64,000 nt of DNA from Myxococcus flavus (GTDB lineage Bacteria; Myxococcota; Myxococcia; Myxococcales; Myxococcaceae): positions 9,441,620 through 9,505,619 of the forward strand of contig NZ_CP143624.1 in the NCBI RefSeq assembly GCF_050038885.1, given 5' to 3'. Position numbers and translations under genes: made by a program. Below, piece after piece: positions 42,161 to 50,701 of the stretch. Position 1 is the first letter of the stretch; every line of letters starts with the position of its first letter. Under the pieces are notes generated by a model, which did no database searches, was not told the origin of the DNA, and saw only the letters and a list, made by a program, of their open reading frames with translations.

Positions 42161-43981
42161 CTAGGCCTTCTGCGGCACGGGCACCGGCCGCACGTGGACC
42201 TCACGCAGCTGCCGGTCATCCACGTCGCCCGGAGCGCCCGTCATCAGGTCCGTGCCCGTCTTCGACTTCGGGAACGGAATCACGTCGCGCAGGGACTCGG
42301 CGCCCGTCAGGAGCATCGCCAGCCGGTCCATGCCCAGCGCGATGCCGCCGTGCGGCGGAGCGCCGAACTTCAGCGCGTCCAGCAGGAAGCCGAACTTGGT
42401 GCGGGCGTCCTCGTCGCTGATGCCCAGCGCCTTGAACACCTCCGCCTGCACCTTCGGGTCATGCAGGCGGATGGAGCCGCCGCCAATCTCGAAGCCGTTG
42501 AGCACCACGTCGTAGCGGTGGCACTTCACCCGGCCCGGGTCCGTGAGCAGGTAGGCCACGTCCTCGTCGTGCGGCCGCGTGAAGGCGTGGTGCGCCGCCG
42601 CCCAGGTGTTCGTCTCGTCGTCGAACTCGAACAGCGGCGGGTTCACCACCCACAGGAACTTCCACTGGCCGCCGCTGCCGTACTCCGGAATCAGGCCCAG
42701 CTTCTTGGCCACGTGCACGCGCAGGTTGGCCATCACCGTGTGGACCAGCGACTCCTTGCCGAACTGGAACAGGATGAGGTCGCCCGTCTTCGCGCCCACG
42801 GTCTGGTTGATGGCCTGACGCAGCGCCGGGCTGATCGTCTTCGACAGCGGCGACTGCGTCCACTCGCCCCCGTCGGCCACCTTCGCGCGGGCCAGGCCCT
42901 TGGCGCCCGCCTGCTTGGCGAACTCCTCCAGCTTGTCGCTCTCCGCGCGGCTCAGCGCCTTGTCCGCGGGGATGACCATGGCCTTGACGATGCCCTTGTT
43001 CTGCACCGCCTCCCACATCATCGGCACGCCGCCGGACTCGCCGTGCTCGCGAACCAGGTCGGTGAGCACCACGTGCTCCAGCCCGAAGCGCAGGTCCGGC
43101 TTGTCGTTGCCGTACTTCGCCATGGACTCGTAGAAGTCCATGCGCATGAACGGCGTGGGGATGTCGATGCCCAGCACCTCGCCCCACAGCTTCTTCAGCA
43201 GGCCCTCGATCATGGTGAAGATGTCGTCCTGCTGGACGAAGCTCATCTCCACGTCGATCTGGGTGAACTCCGGCTGCCGGTCCAGGCGCAGGTCCTCGTC
43301 GCGGAAGCACTTCACGATCTGGAAGTACCGGTCGAAGCCCGCCACCATGAACAACTGCTTGTAGAGCTGCGGGCTCTCCGCCAGCGCGTAGAACTTGCCA
43401 GGGTTGAGGCGGCTGGGGACCAGGAAGTTGCGCGCGCCGCCCGGCGTGTACTTGCCCATGAAGGGCGTCTCGAGCTCCAGGAACCCGTTCTCCACCATGT
43501 ACGAGCGCGTGAGCGCGTTCATCTTCGAGCGCGTCATCAGCGAGCGCTGCAGCGGCGCGCGGCGCAGGTCCAGGAAGCGGTGGGCCAGGCGCTTCTCCTC
43601 CGACGTGTCGATGCTCTCCTCGATGGGGAACGGCGTCGGCTCGGAGCGATTGAAGATGGTGAGGTCGCTCGCCCGGACCTCGATTTCACCCGTCTTCATC
43701 TTCGGGTTCACGTTCTTCCCGCGCGAGACGACCTTGCCGCGCACGCCCACGCAGAACTCCAGGCGGAGGCTGCCCGCCAGCGCGTGCGCTTCCGCGTGGT
43801 CCGGCTCGAACACCACCTGCGTGAGCCCGTCCCGATCTCGCAGGTCGATGAACACGGCGCCGCCGTGGTCCCGGCGGTTGTGCACCCAGCCGAAGAGGAC
43901 GACTTCCTCGCCGACGTTGGCCGCGGTGAGCTGACCGCAAGTGTGGGTACGCTTGACCTCGGAGATGAACGGGACTGCCAT
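42161..43981 (-). CDS. aspS: Aspartyl-tRNA synthetase
   Basis: Class II synthetase that charges tRNA(Asp) (606 residues, normal bacterial length). N-terminal OB anticodon-binding domain (LFGWVHNRRDHGGAVFIDLRDR), class II motif 2 (FRDEDLRLDRQPEFTQIDVEMSF), the bacterial GAD insertion (~300-410) and motif 3 (GGIALGMDRLAMLL). The ATG at 43979-43981 is chosen: an open frame extends to 44026, but that start would fall at or above the -10 box of the promoter at 44022-44051. Whether it is discriminating or also aspartylates tRNA(Asn) cannot be told by eye. Confidence 0.97.
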   Translation of the reverse strand: MAVPFISEVKRTHTCGQLTAANVGEEVVLFGWVHNRRDHGGAVFIDLRDRDGLTQVVFEPDHAEAHALAGSLRLEFCVGVRGKVVSRGKNVNPKMKTGEIEVRASDLTIFNRSEPTPFPIEESIDTSEEKRLAHRFLDLRRAPLQRSLMTRSKMNALTRSYMVENGFLELETPFMGKYTPGGARNFLVPSRLNPGKFYALAESPQLYKQLFMVAGFDRYFQIVKCFRDEDLRLDRQPEFTQIDVEMSFVQQDDIFTMIEGLLKKLWGEVLGIDIPTPFMRMDFYESMAKYGNDKPDLRFGLEHVVLTDLVREHGESGGVPMMWEAVQNKGIVKAMVIPADKALSRAESDKLEEFAKQAGAKGLARAKVADGGEWTQSPLSKTISPALRQAINQTVGAKTGDLILFQFGKESLVHTVMANLRVHVAKKLGLIPEYGSGGQWKFLWVVNPPLFEFDDETNTWAAAHHAFTRPHDEDVAYLLTDPGRVKCHRYDVVLNGFEIGGGSIRLHDPKVQAEVFKALGISDEDARTKFGFLLDALKFGAPPHGGIALGMDRLAMLLTGAESLRDVIPFPKSKTGTDLMTGAPGDVDDRQLREVHVRPVPVPQKA

Positions 43982-44348
43982 GGACACCGCCTGCTGGATT
44001 CGAAGGGGGAAGAGGCGAGGCACCATAGAGATCGTGGAAACGACGCGTCAAGGAATCCGAGCGCCTGGCCCGTGGCTCAAACCGTCGGATTCAGGGCGGA
44101 TTCGCCTCACCTGGCAGGCCTGCGCGGCGGGGACGCAGCTCCCGGCCGTCCCCCCGTGCAAGGGGATTTCCTCGCCGCGCCCCACCCCATCTGGCGGGCC
44201 GGATGGGCCCGCGTCCTCCTCGCGCTCGCCCGCGCCCTGATGGCCGCACCGGCCCGGGCGGGGAAGAGGGACGTCACCGCCGCCGGCTCCAGGCGGATGA
44301 CCATCGGGAGGCATACACGTTCCGAGCGGTCCGGAGTAAAACGACGCC
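43982..44348. other. 367-base divergent control region between aspS and the lipoprotein protease gene
   Basis: No gene with convincing coding bias. It contains the aspS promoter (44022-44051) on the minus strand. For the plus-strand gene I find no clear -35/-10 pair; GGAGT lies 12 bases before its ATG. Several G/C-rich inverted repeats occur around 44110-44280. Confidence 0.5.
44022..44051 (-). promoter_or_regulatory. Promoter of aspS
   Basis: Minus strand: -35 TTGACG (44051-44046), 18-base spacer, -10 TATGGT (44027-44022). Predicted start near 44015, leader of ~35 bases. Confidence 0.7.
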
Positions 44349-45638
44349 ATGCTCCGAACAGTCATCGCCGCGACCGCCGCGCTGGGACTGGCCGCCGGCT
44401 GTGCGCCCGATTCGACCGCGCCCGTCAAGGTCAGTGCCCTGGTGCTCTCCAGCAATGGCCAGTACGTCCCCCAGGAGGTGGAGCTGAAGACCATCTCCGA
44501 CATCGTCGGCCTCAAGGGCACGGTGGCCGACATCCAGGGAGGCGCCCGCATCGTCGTCGACTCCCAGGACCCGGACCTGAACAACGCCGACTCGCCGGAG
44601 GCCTATGCCAACGCCCTGCTGAAGAGCCGGGGCCGCGACGTCAGCGCCAGCTACATCTCCCAGGACGGCGTCCTCTGGCCGGCGGACTTCCACACCTGGA
44701 ACATGGTGACGGCGTACTACAGCATGGAGCGCGCCTACGACTACTTCCGCGAGGTGGGCAACCTCTCCGCGGCGGACTTCAAGGACCCCGTCACCACCTA
44801 CTACTTCCCGGAGTTCGTGCTCGCCGACGTGGACAAGGACCCGCTGACCGACAACGCCATGTACTTCTCCGTGCTGGAGTCGTTCCTGGTGCTGCCCTTC
44901 GACCAGCTCCAGCGCGCGCCCCTGGCCATCAACGCCGGCGTCATCGCCCACGAGTACGCGCACCGCGTCTTCAACCTGAAGGCCTACGGCGGCCAGCAGT
45001 TCCCGGAGGCGCTCACGCTCTGGCAGTCCGCCGGCGCCAGCCCGGGGGCCAACATCCTCAAGTCCTTCGACGAGGGGCTCGCGGACTACCACGCCTACGG
45101 CACCACCTGTCAGACGACGCAAGGGGGCAAGGGCTGTGACACGCGCTTCTTCTCCACGTCCTTCCACGGCAACACCTTCGGCCAGATCACCGACGACCGG
45201 GACCTCGCCCGCGCGGACCGCTGCATGGACCTGTCGCTGCTGAGCCAGCTCTACAACCAGAACCTGAGCGCGTTCAGCGGCAACGAGTACCGCGTGGGCA
45301 CCCTGCTCGCGAGCGCCCTCTACCAGGCCGGCGAGGCCACCGGTCAGCGCGACGTGCTGCTGCGCGCCATCGTCGCCGCGTACAACGACGAGAGCACCAC
45401 CACGCCCGGCCTCTACCAGCTGGCGCGGGCCACCCTCGCCGACCAGTCCCGCTTCACCCTGTCCGTGGCCGCCAGCGCCATCATCACCCACATCACCGAC
45501 CTTCGCCTGAAGGAAGCCGTCTGCAACGAGCTGATGGACCACCTCCAGATTCCGCGCGAGGAGCTCGTCGGTAACGACCCCAACATGTGCCCGCCCAGCG
45601 CTGTGGGTGGTACCACCTGCCCCCGCCTGGACCTGTGA
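44349..45638 (+). CDS. Lipoprotein with gluzincin-like metalloprotease motif
   Basis: A 429-residue lipoprotein (lipobox LAAGC, Cys18). The core has HEYAH at 201-205, an HExxH zinc motif, and a downstream FDEGLADYHAY (Glu242), about 36 residues later, the spacing and surroundings of the third zinc ligand in thermolysin-type gluzincins. Upstream YYFPEFVLADVD and N-terminal domain KVSALVLSSNGQYVPQEVELKTISD. Four Cys near 255-280 and 395-425 could form disulfides. Expected to be an extracellular or outer-membrane protease; substrates unknown. The outer-membrane protein gene that follows starts 2 bases after the stop, so they are likely co-transcribed. Confidence 0.85.
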   Translation: MLRTVIAATAALGLAAGCAPDSTAPVKVSALVLSSNGQYVPQEVELKTISDIVGLKGTVADIQGGARIVVDSQDPDLNNADSPEAYANALLKSRGRDVSASYISQDGVLWPADFHTWNMVTAYYSMERAYDYFREVGNLSAADFKDPVTTYYFPEFVLADVDKDPLTDNAMYFSVLESFLVLPFDQLQRAPLAINAGVIAHEYAHRVFNLKAYGGQQFPEALTLWQSAGASPGANILKSFDEGLADYHAYGTTCQTTQGGKGCDTRFFSTSFHGNTFGQITDDRDLARADRCMDLSLLSQLYNQNLSAFSGNEYRVGTLLASALYQAGEATGQRDVLLRAIVAAYNDESTTTPGLYQLARATLADQSRFTLSVAASAIITHITDLRLKEAVCNELMDHLQIPREELVGNDPNMCPPSAVGGTTCPRLDL

Positions 45639-45640
45639 GC

Positions 45641-46417
45641 ATGAAGACTGCTTCCCTGAAGACGTGGCTGTTGCGTTGCGCCCTGGGCAGCCTCGCCCTG
45701 TCCGCCCCCGCCCTCGCCCAGGACGAAGGGGACGACCCCTACGCCTATCCGGACGACGCGCCCTCCTACGACGCCGCGGAGTCGTATGACGGCATCCGCC
45801 CCAAGGTGGACCAGACGGACGACTTCCGCCGCGTGTCCGAACAGGAGGGTGACGACGGCGAGGACGACTTCGAGACGCTCTCCAGCCTCGATGACCCGAA
45901 CCTCGGCGTGGCCATGGAGTTCATCTCCGGCGCCCTCTTCTTGGACAGCCCTCGCGGCCGCGCCGCCGACACGCGCCTGGGGCTGGGCGTGCGCGCCACC
46001 TGGGAGTACGGCCGCATCCTCGACAACGAGTCGCTGCGCGAGGCCCTCTGGGCCGACCTGCGCTGGACCTACGGCGGCACCAGCGACGGCACCGAGTTCC
46101 TCCAGGGCAAGACGAACATCCACTACTTCACCATCGCGCCCGCCTACGAGCTGAAGCTCGGCAAGTCGGACTTCGGCTTCTTCGGCCAGCTCGGCGGTGG
46201 CATCGCATACCAGGCCTCCTCCATCACCATCGACACGGTGGAGACCAAGGTCAGCGGCATCAAGCCGCTGTTCCAGTACGGCGTGGGCTTCCGGGGCCGG
46301 CCCCGGATTACCTCCTCGGGCAACCTCCGCCTCGCCTTCCGCGTGGAGGCCATGGGCTTCCGCCGCGGCTACCACAACGACTTCTTCCTCGGCGGCAGCC
46401 TCGGCACCGCCTTCTGA
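45641..46417 (+). CDS. Outer-membrane beta-barrel protein candidate
   Basis: A 258-residue exported protein: signal peptide ending ALA-QDEGDD (residue ~25), a very acidic ~60-residue stretch (DEGDDPYAYPDDAPSYD), then alternating hydrophobic strands (LGVAMEFISGALFL, LGLGVRATWEYGRI, LWADLRWTYGG, YFTIAPAYELKLGKSDFGFFGQLGGGIAYQ, NLRLAFRVEAMGF) ending in Phe (GGSLGTAF), typical of outer-membrane barrels. It starts 2 bases after the protease gene, suggesting a functional pair. Confidence 0.84.
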   Translation: MKTASLKTWLLRCALGSLALSAPALAQDEGDDPYAYPDDAPSYDAAESYDGIRPKVDQTDDFRRVSEQEGDDGEDDFETLSSLDDPNLGVAMEFISGALFLDSPRGRAADTRLGLGVRATWEYGRILDNESLREALWADLRWTYGGTSDGTEFLQGKTNIHYFTIAPAYELKLGKSDFGFFGQLGGGIAYQASSITIDTVETKVSGIKPLFQYGVGFRGRPRITSSGNLRLAFRVEAMGFRRGYHNDFFLGGSLGTAF

Positions 46418-46531
46418 AGTCGCCTTCGCGCGCCGCCCGCCCCGCACGCGGTGGCGAGCGGCCATGAAGATTTTTCCACCGCAGCCCCGCCCTGCCTGCG
46501 CCCTCTCCTTGCGACTTCAAGGAGTTGGCGC

Positions 46532-46547
46532 TGGCACGCGTCGTGCT
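46532..46547 (+). promoter_or_regulatory. Probable sigma54 promoter of the YHS gene
   Basis: TGGCACGCGTCGTGCT carries the -24 GG and -12 GC at exact sigma54 spacing, with 15 of 16 positions fitting TGGCACG-N4-TTGCW. Predicted start near 46559, gene start 46602. The same bases also form a GCACG-CGT-CGTGC palindrome, so a repressor site is an alternative. Confidence 0.55.
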
Positions 46548-46601
46548 CCAGTTTTCAACGGGTCGGGAACGTGGGTTCCCCTGGGGGCTGGGAGGCGAGC
46601 G

Positions 46602-46829
46602 ATGAAGAACGCGCAGGGACAGGGACAACACTTGGACCCCGTTTGTGGGAAGGCCTTGGACACACCCGAGGGCCGCCCCACTGCCGAGTACAAGAAGCGC
46701 CGGTACTTCTTCTGCTCGGAGCGGTGCCGCCACGCCTTCGAGCGGCAGGCGGAGCGCTTCCGCTTCAACGAGCTGGCCCGCGTCGGCGCGCTGATGACGC
46801 CGGGCCGCGTCCGCTGGGGCATTGCCTGA
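46602..46829 (+). CDS. YHS domain protein
   Basis: A 75-residue metal-binding YHS protein: HLDPVCGKALD near the start and RYFFCSERCRHAFERQAERF, giving the DPVCG and F.CxxxCxxxF pattern seen in YHS domains of heavy-metal ATPases and oxygenases. It is alone with no transporter gene adjacent. GGGAGG precedes the ATG (46602). A sigma54-type promoter lies just upstream. Confidence 0.88.
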   Translation: MKNAQGQGQHLDPVCGKALDTPEGRPTAEYKKRRYFFCSERCRHAFERQAERFRFNELARVGALMTPGRVRWGIA

Positions 46830-46838
46830 GCGGCGGCC

Positions 46839-48551
46839 TCACGCGGCCGCGCGCACATCCTTGAGCCGCAGCGACAGCTTGCGCTGGCCTCGGAAGGTGT
46901 CGAAGCCGGCCTGGAAGGCCAGGTCCACGGGCCCCTCCACCAGCGGAGCCCGGTCCGCCATGTTGAAGCCGATGGCGTCCAGCTCGGGCGCGTCCGCCAG
47001 GGCCAGCTTCAGGTGGCCGCTGCCGGTGCCGGACTTGGGCGGGAGCACCCGCGGGCGAGCCACCTGCCGGCGCAGCACCAGCACCGGCTCCGGGTTGCCC
47101 TGGCCGAAGGGCCCCAGCCGCTGGAGGGACTCCACGGCGTCGGCGTCCAGCTCGTTGGGATTCACCACCGCGTCCACGCGGCAGCGGGGGATGAGGTCCT
47201 CCGGCGACAGGCGCTGGGCGGCAATCTTCTCGAAGGCCTCCCGGAAGGCCGGCAGGCGCTCCGCGTCGATGGTGAGCCCCGCGGCGTGCTTGTGGCCGCC
47301 GAAGCGCGTCAGCAGCTCCGCGCAGCCGCTGAGCGCGTCGTGGAGGTGGAAGGCCTCGATGCTGCGCGCCGAGCCCTTCCCCACGCCGTCCTTCACGCCC
47401 ACCATCACCGTGGGCCGGTAGAAGCGCTCCACCACGCGCGAGGCCACGATGCCGATGACGCCCGGGTGCCAGCCCTCGTCGAAGAGCACGAGACCGCGCG
47501 CGTCCTTCAGCGACGCCGCCTGGGCCAGCGCCTGCGTGAGGATGCTGCTCTCGATGCTCTGGCGCTCCGCGTTGGCCCGGTCCAGCACCGCCGCCAGCGA
47601 GCGCGCCGTCTCCGGCGACTCCGAGCACAGGAGCTGCAGCCCCAGCGATGCGTCATGCAGCCGGCCCGCGGCGTTGATGCGAGGCCCCAGGCGGAAGCCC
47701 ACCTGCCCCGCGGTGACGGACGCGTCCGGGTCCATGCCCGCCACTTCCTTCAGGGCCCGCACGCCCGGACGGCGGCCCGCGCTCAGCTCCTGGAGGCCAT
47801 GGGACACGAGGATGCGGTTGGCCCCCGTGAGCGGCACCACGTCCGCCACGGTGGCCAGCGCCACCAGGTCCATCATCGTCCGGAGGTTGGGCTCCTTCCG
47901 CTGGGCGAAGAAGCCCTCGTCGCGCAGGCGCTTGCGCAGGCCCATGCAGAAGTTGAAGGCCACGCCCGCGGCGCACAGGGCCTTCGTGGGGTACTCACAA
48001 CCGGGCTGGTGTGGATTCAGCACCGCCACCGCGGGCGGCAGCGTGGGCGGCACGGTGTGGTGGTCCACCACCAGCACGTCCAACCCCAGCTCCTTCGCGC
48101 GGGTGATCTCCGCCACCGAGGTGATGCCGCAGTCGAGCGTCACCAGCACCCGCGTGCCGTCCGCGGCGATGCGCTCCACCGCACCCACGTTGAGGCCGTA
48201 GCCCTCGTCCAGCCGGTGGGGGATGTATGTCGCGGGCGGGACGCCCAGCTCCTTGAGGAAGAGATACAGCAGCGACGTGGAGCAGACGCCGTCCACGTCG
48301 TAGTCGCCGTAGAGCGTCACCTTCTCCCGCGCGCGAATCGCCCGCGTGAGCCGGTCCACCGCCGCCGGCATGCCCTTCATCCGGAACGGGTCCGGCAGGT
48401 CCGCCAGCCGGTCGGAGAGGAACGCCGACGCGGACTCGGGCGTGCGGTAGCCGCGGTGCAGGAGTACCCGCGCCGCGAGCGGATGGAGCGACAGCTCCCC
48501 GGCCAGGGACGCCACGTCCTGCTCGACCACATCTGGAAGCAACCACCGCAC
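46839..48551 (-). CDS. recJ: Single-stranded-DNA-specific exonuclease RecJ
   Basis: 5'-3' ssDNA exonuclease acting in recombination and mismatch repair (570 residues). DHH phosphoesterase motifs: VTLYGDYDVDGVCSTSLL, VTLDCGITS, VLVVDHHTVP, then NPHQPGCEYPTKALCAAGVAFNF; DHHA1 domain with GFRLGPRINAAGRL and VEGPVDLAF near the end, GGHKHAAGLTID for the RNA/DNA-binding part. The GTG at 48549-48551 has GGAGG ~10 bases upstream; a GTG three codons earlier is too close to it. It converges with the YHS gene (9-base gap) and diverges from the barrel gene at 48779. Confidence 0.95.
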   Translation of the reverse strand: MRWLLPDVVEQDVASLAGELSLHPLAARVLLHRGYRTPESASAFLSDRLADLPDPFRMKGMPAAVDRLTRAIRAREKVTLYGDYDVDGVCSTSLLYLFLKELGVPPATYIPHRLDEGYGLNVGAVERIAADGTRVLVTLDCGITSVAEITRAKELGLDVLVVDHHTVPPTLPPAVAVLNPHQPGCEYPTKALCAAGVAFNFCMGLRKRLRDEGFFAQRKEPNLRTMMDLVALATVADVVPLTGANRILVSHGLQELSAGRRPGVRALKEVAGMDPDASVTAGQVGFRLGPRINAAGRLHDASLGLQLLCSESPETARSLAAVLDRANAERQSIESSILTQALAQAASLKDARGLVLFDEGWHPGVIGIVASRVVERFYRPTVMVGVKDGVGKGSARSIEAFHLHDALSGCAELLTRFGGHKHAAGLTIDAERLPAFREAFEKIAAQRLSPEDLIPRCRVDAVVNPNELDADAVESLQRLGPFGQGNPEPVLVLRRQVARPRVLPPKSGTGSGHLKLALADAPELDAIGFNMADRAPLVEGPVDLAFQAGFDTFRGQRKLSLRLKDVRAAA

Positions 48552-48778
48552 GCTCGACACCCCTCCTCGCCTTCTCCCAGCGGGAGTTGGCGGGGTGAAT
48601 TGGCTACGGAGGCGACAGTACCTCAGACGTCTGACCAGGACAGTCCAACCTTGAGCCCGACACTTCCCCTCCTGCACGGGCGTTCAGGCGAGCGCACGCA
48701 CGGTGGCGTGCTGCTTCACGCACGGTCGGTCGCCCGTGTGCAGTTTCTGACGCACACCCGATGACAGAGAGGTCGAGC

Positions 48779-49384
48779 ATGCAAGCACGAGGCATCCGGG
48801 CCGCCACGCTGGCCCTGGTATTCGCCGCGCTGGGCACCGCGGGCACGGCCGCCGCGCAGGAGCGGCGCGAAGGTAAACGCGGCGACCTGAATGTGTTCCT
48901 CCGCGGCGGCGTGGGCGACTACACCGGAGACCTGGGCGACCTGACGAGCACGGGCCCGGCCTGGGGCGTGACGCTCAACGTGCAGCCCACCACCTTCCTC
49001 GGCTTCGAGCTGGGCTACGAGGGCTCGCGCAACGGCATCACCGACAGCCGCCTGCTGGACACGCCCTCGCTCGTCCGCCAGGGCGGCAGCGCGCTGGTGA
49101 AGGTGTCTCCGCCCTTCCTCACCGCCATTCGTCCCTTCGTGGGGGCGGGGCTTGGCGTCACCTACGTGGACGTGCGCGGCGGCGTGCTGGACGACCTCTA
49201 CCAGTCGGACACCGTCCCGGAGGTGCCGCTCGCCGCGGGGGTGGAGTTCAACCGCGGCGCCCTCACCGCGGGCATCCGTACCACGTACCGCGTCCTCCTG
49301 AGCGAGGGCTGGGCGGACGGCGCGGTGAACGACGCGGACGGTGGCCTGCTGGATGCCTCGCTCACGCTGGGCGCCCGCTTCTGA
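48779..49384 (+). CDS. Small outer-membrane beta-barrel protein candidate
   Basis: A 201-residue exported protein: signal AATLALVFAALGTAGTAAA-QERREG, then alternating strands DLNVFLRGGVGDYTGDLG, AWGVTLNVQPTTFLGFELGYEGS, ALVKVSPPFLTAIRPFVGAGLGVTYVDV, VPLAAGVEFNRGALTAGIRTTYRVLLSE, and a C-terminal LTLGARF ending in Phe. It resembles 8-strand OmpA/OmpW-like barrels. Start at 48779 (GAGAGG upstream); an ATG 6 codons earlier exists. Two 10-base direct repeats lie in its upstream region. Confidence 0.83.
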   Translation: MQARGIRAATLALVFAALGTAGTAAAQERREGKRGDLNVFLRGGVGDYTGDLGDLTSTGPAWGVTLNVQPTTFLGFELGYEGSRNGITDSRLLDTPSLVRQGGSALVKVSPPFLTAIRPFVGAGLGVTYVDVRGGVLDDLYQSDTVPEVPLAAGVEFNRGALTAGIRTTYRVLLSEGWADGAVNDADGGLLDASLTLGARF

Positions 49385-49402
49385 TGCGGCCCGGAAACAC
49401 CA

Positions 49403-49484
49403 AGGGCCCTGCTTCCCGCGAAGGAAGAGGGCCCTCGTGCGAGGCTTCGCGTGCGAGGCCTTCCTCAGCGGAAGGAAGGCCTCG
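49403..49484. terminator. Two hairpins between the barrel gene and secF
   Basis: AGGGCCCT repeated at 49403-49410 and 49428-49435 (self-complementary arms, with GCTTCC/GGAAG extension) and CGAGGCCTTCC/GGAAGGCCTCG (49454-49464 with 49474-49484, 11 bp perfect). They sit between convergent genes ending at 49384 and 49497 and can serve both. Confidence 0.65.
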
Positions 49485-49496
49485 GGCGCGACAGGC

Positions 49497-50678
49497 TCAC
49501 GCCACCTTCGGGTGCTGCTGGTCGATGTTGCCACCCTCGCGCTGACGGGCGGCATCCCTCGCCGCGGCGCGCTCGTCCAGCCAGATGGTCAGCGGGCTCG
49601 CGATGTAGATGGTGGAGTACACGCCCACCACGATGCCGACGAGCATCGCCATGGCGAAGTCGAAGATCTCGCCCACGCCGAAGATGAGCAGGCCGATGAG
49701 CGACAGCGCCGTGGTGCTGGACGTGAGGATGGTGCGGCCCAGCGTGTCGTTGATGGCGATGTTGATGACCTCGGCGAAGGGCTTGCCCTTGAACTTGGCC
49801 ATGTCCTCGCGGATGCGGTCGTAGATGACGATGGTGTCGTTCACCGAGTAGCCCACCACGGTCAGCAGCGCCGCGATGGCCGTCAGGTTGAACTCGCGCC
49901 GGCTCACCAGGTAGTAGCCGGCCACCATGATGACGTCATGGACCATGGCCACGAGCGCGCCTGGACCGAACTTGAAGTCGAAGCGGAACGCCACGTAGAT
50001 GAGGATGGCGATCATCGAGTACAGCAGCGCCATGATGCCGCGGTTGCGCAGCTGCTTGCCCACCTGCGGACCCACGTAGTCCACGCGGCGCTGCTCGAAG
50101 TCCGGCTTCTCCAGCCCCTGGCCCAGCGCGGCGAACACCCGGTCCGCCATGCCGCTGGCCACCACCTGGTAGTCGTAGCCGGTGCCGCCCTGGGCCTCTC
50201 CGAGCTCACGCACCTCCTGCACGCCGATGCCCGAGCCCTCCACGGCCTTCTTGATGGAGTCGACCGGGATCTCCTGCGCCGCGCGGAAGCGGATGATGCC
50301 GTTGGGCAGGTCGGCGTACACGTTGCGCACGCCGCCCAGCGCCTCCAGCGCCGCCTTGCCCTTCGCGCCGCTCTCCTCGTTGAGCTGCGTGACGCCGCCC
50401 ATGCGGAGCAGGAAGGTGTTCTCCTCGGTCGCGCCGATGTTCTGCACGCTGACGTCGGGCAGCCCACCCTTCTCCGCGCGCTCACGGACTTCCTGCGCGC
50501 TGATGGGGTGGTCGAACTTCAACTCGACCACCGTGCCGCCCGCGAAGTCCACGCCGAAGTTGAAACCGAAGGCGGCGATACCGACGATGATCGCCAGGTT
50601 CAGCACCGTCGACAGGAACAGCGCCGGCTTGCGCTTGCTGATGAAGTCGATGTTCGTCTTGTTCTTGAGAATCTGCAT
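49497..50678 (-). CDS. secF: Protein translocase subunit SecF
   Basis: SecDF assists Sec-dependent export using the proton gradient. 393 residues with six membrane segments and a periplasmic loop; signatures FNFGVDFAGGTVVELKF after helix 1, GYSVNDTIVIYDRIREDM (family hallmark), INDTLGRTILTSSTTALSLI. Two copies of the Gly/Ala-rich motif seen in RND-type exporters are present. Follows secD by 23 bases. Confidence 0.97.
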   Translation of the reverse strand: MQILKNKTNIDFISKRKPALFLSTVLNLAIIVGIAAFGFNFGVDFAGGTVVELKFDHPISAQEVRERAEKGGLPDVSVQNIGATEENTFLLRMGGVTQLNEESGAKGKAALEALGGVRNVYADLPNGIIRFRAAQEIPVDSIKKAVEGSGIGVQEVRELGEAQGGTGYDYQVVASGMADRVFAALGQGLEKPDFEQRRVDYVGPQVGKQLRNRGIMALLYSMIAILIYVAFRFDFKFGPGALVAMVHDVIMVAGYYLVSRREFNLTAIAALLTVVGYSVNDTIVIYDRIREDMAKFKGKPFAEVINIAINDTLGRTILTSSTTALSLIGLLIFGVGEIFDFAMAMLVGIVVGVYSTIYIASPLTIWLDERAAARDAARQREGGNIDQQHPKVA

Positions 50679-50701
50679 GACGGTTCCCGGACTCCGACCG
50701 G

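Noticed and set aside
42194..45139. A 981-codon plus-strand open frame across aspS and the protease gene
   Set aside because: Antisense to aspS and out of frame with the lipoprotein gene; no domain and crosses a promoter region.
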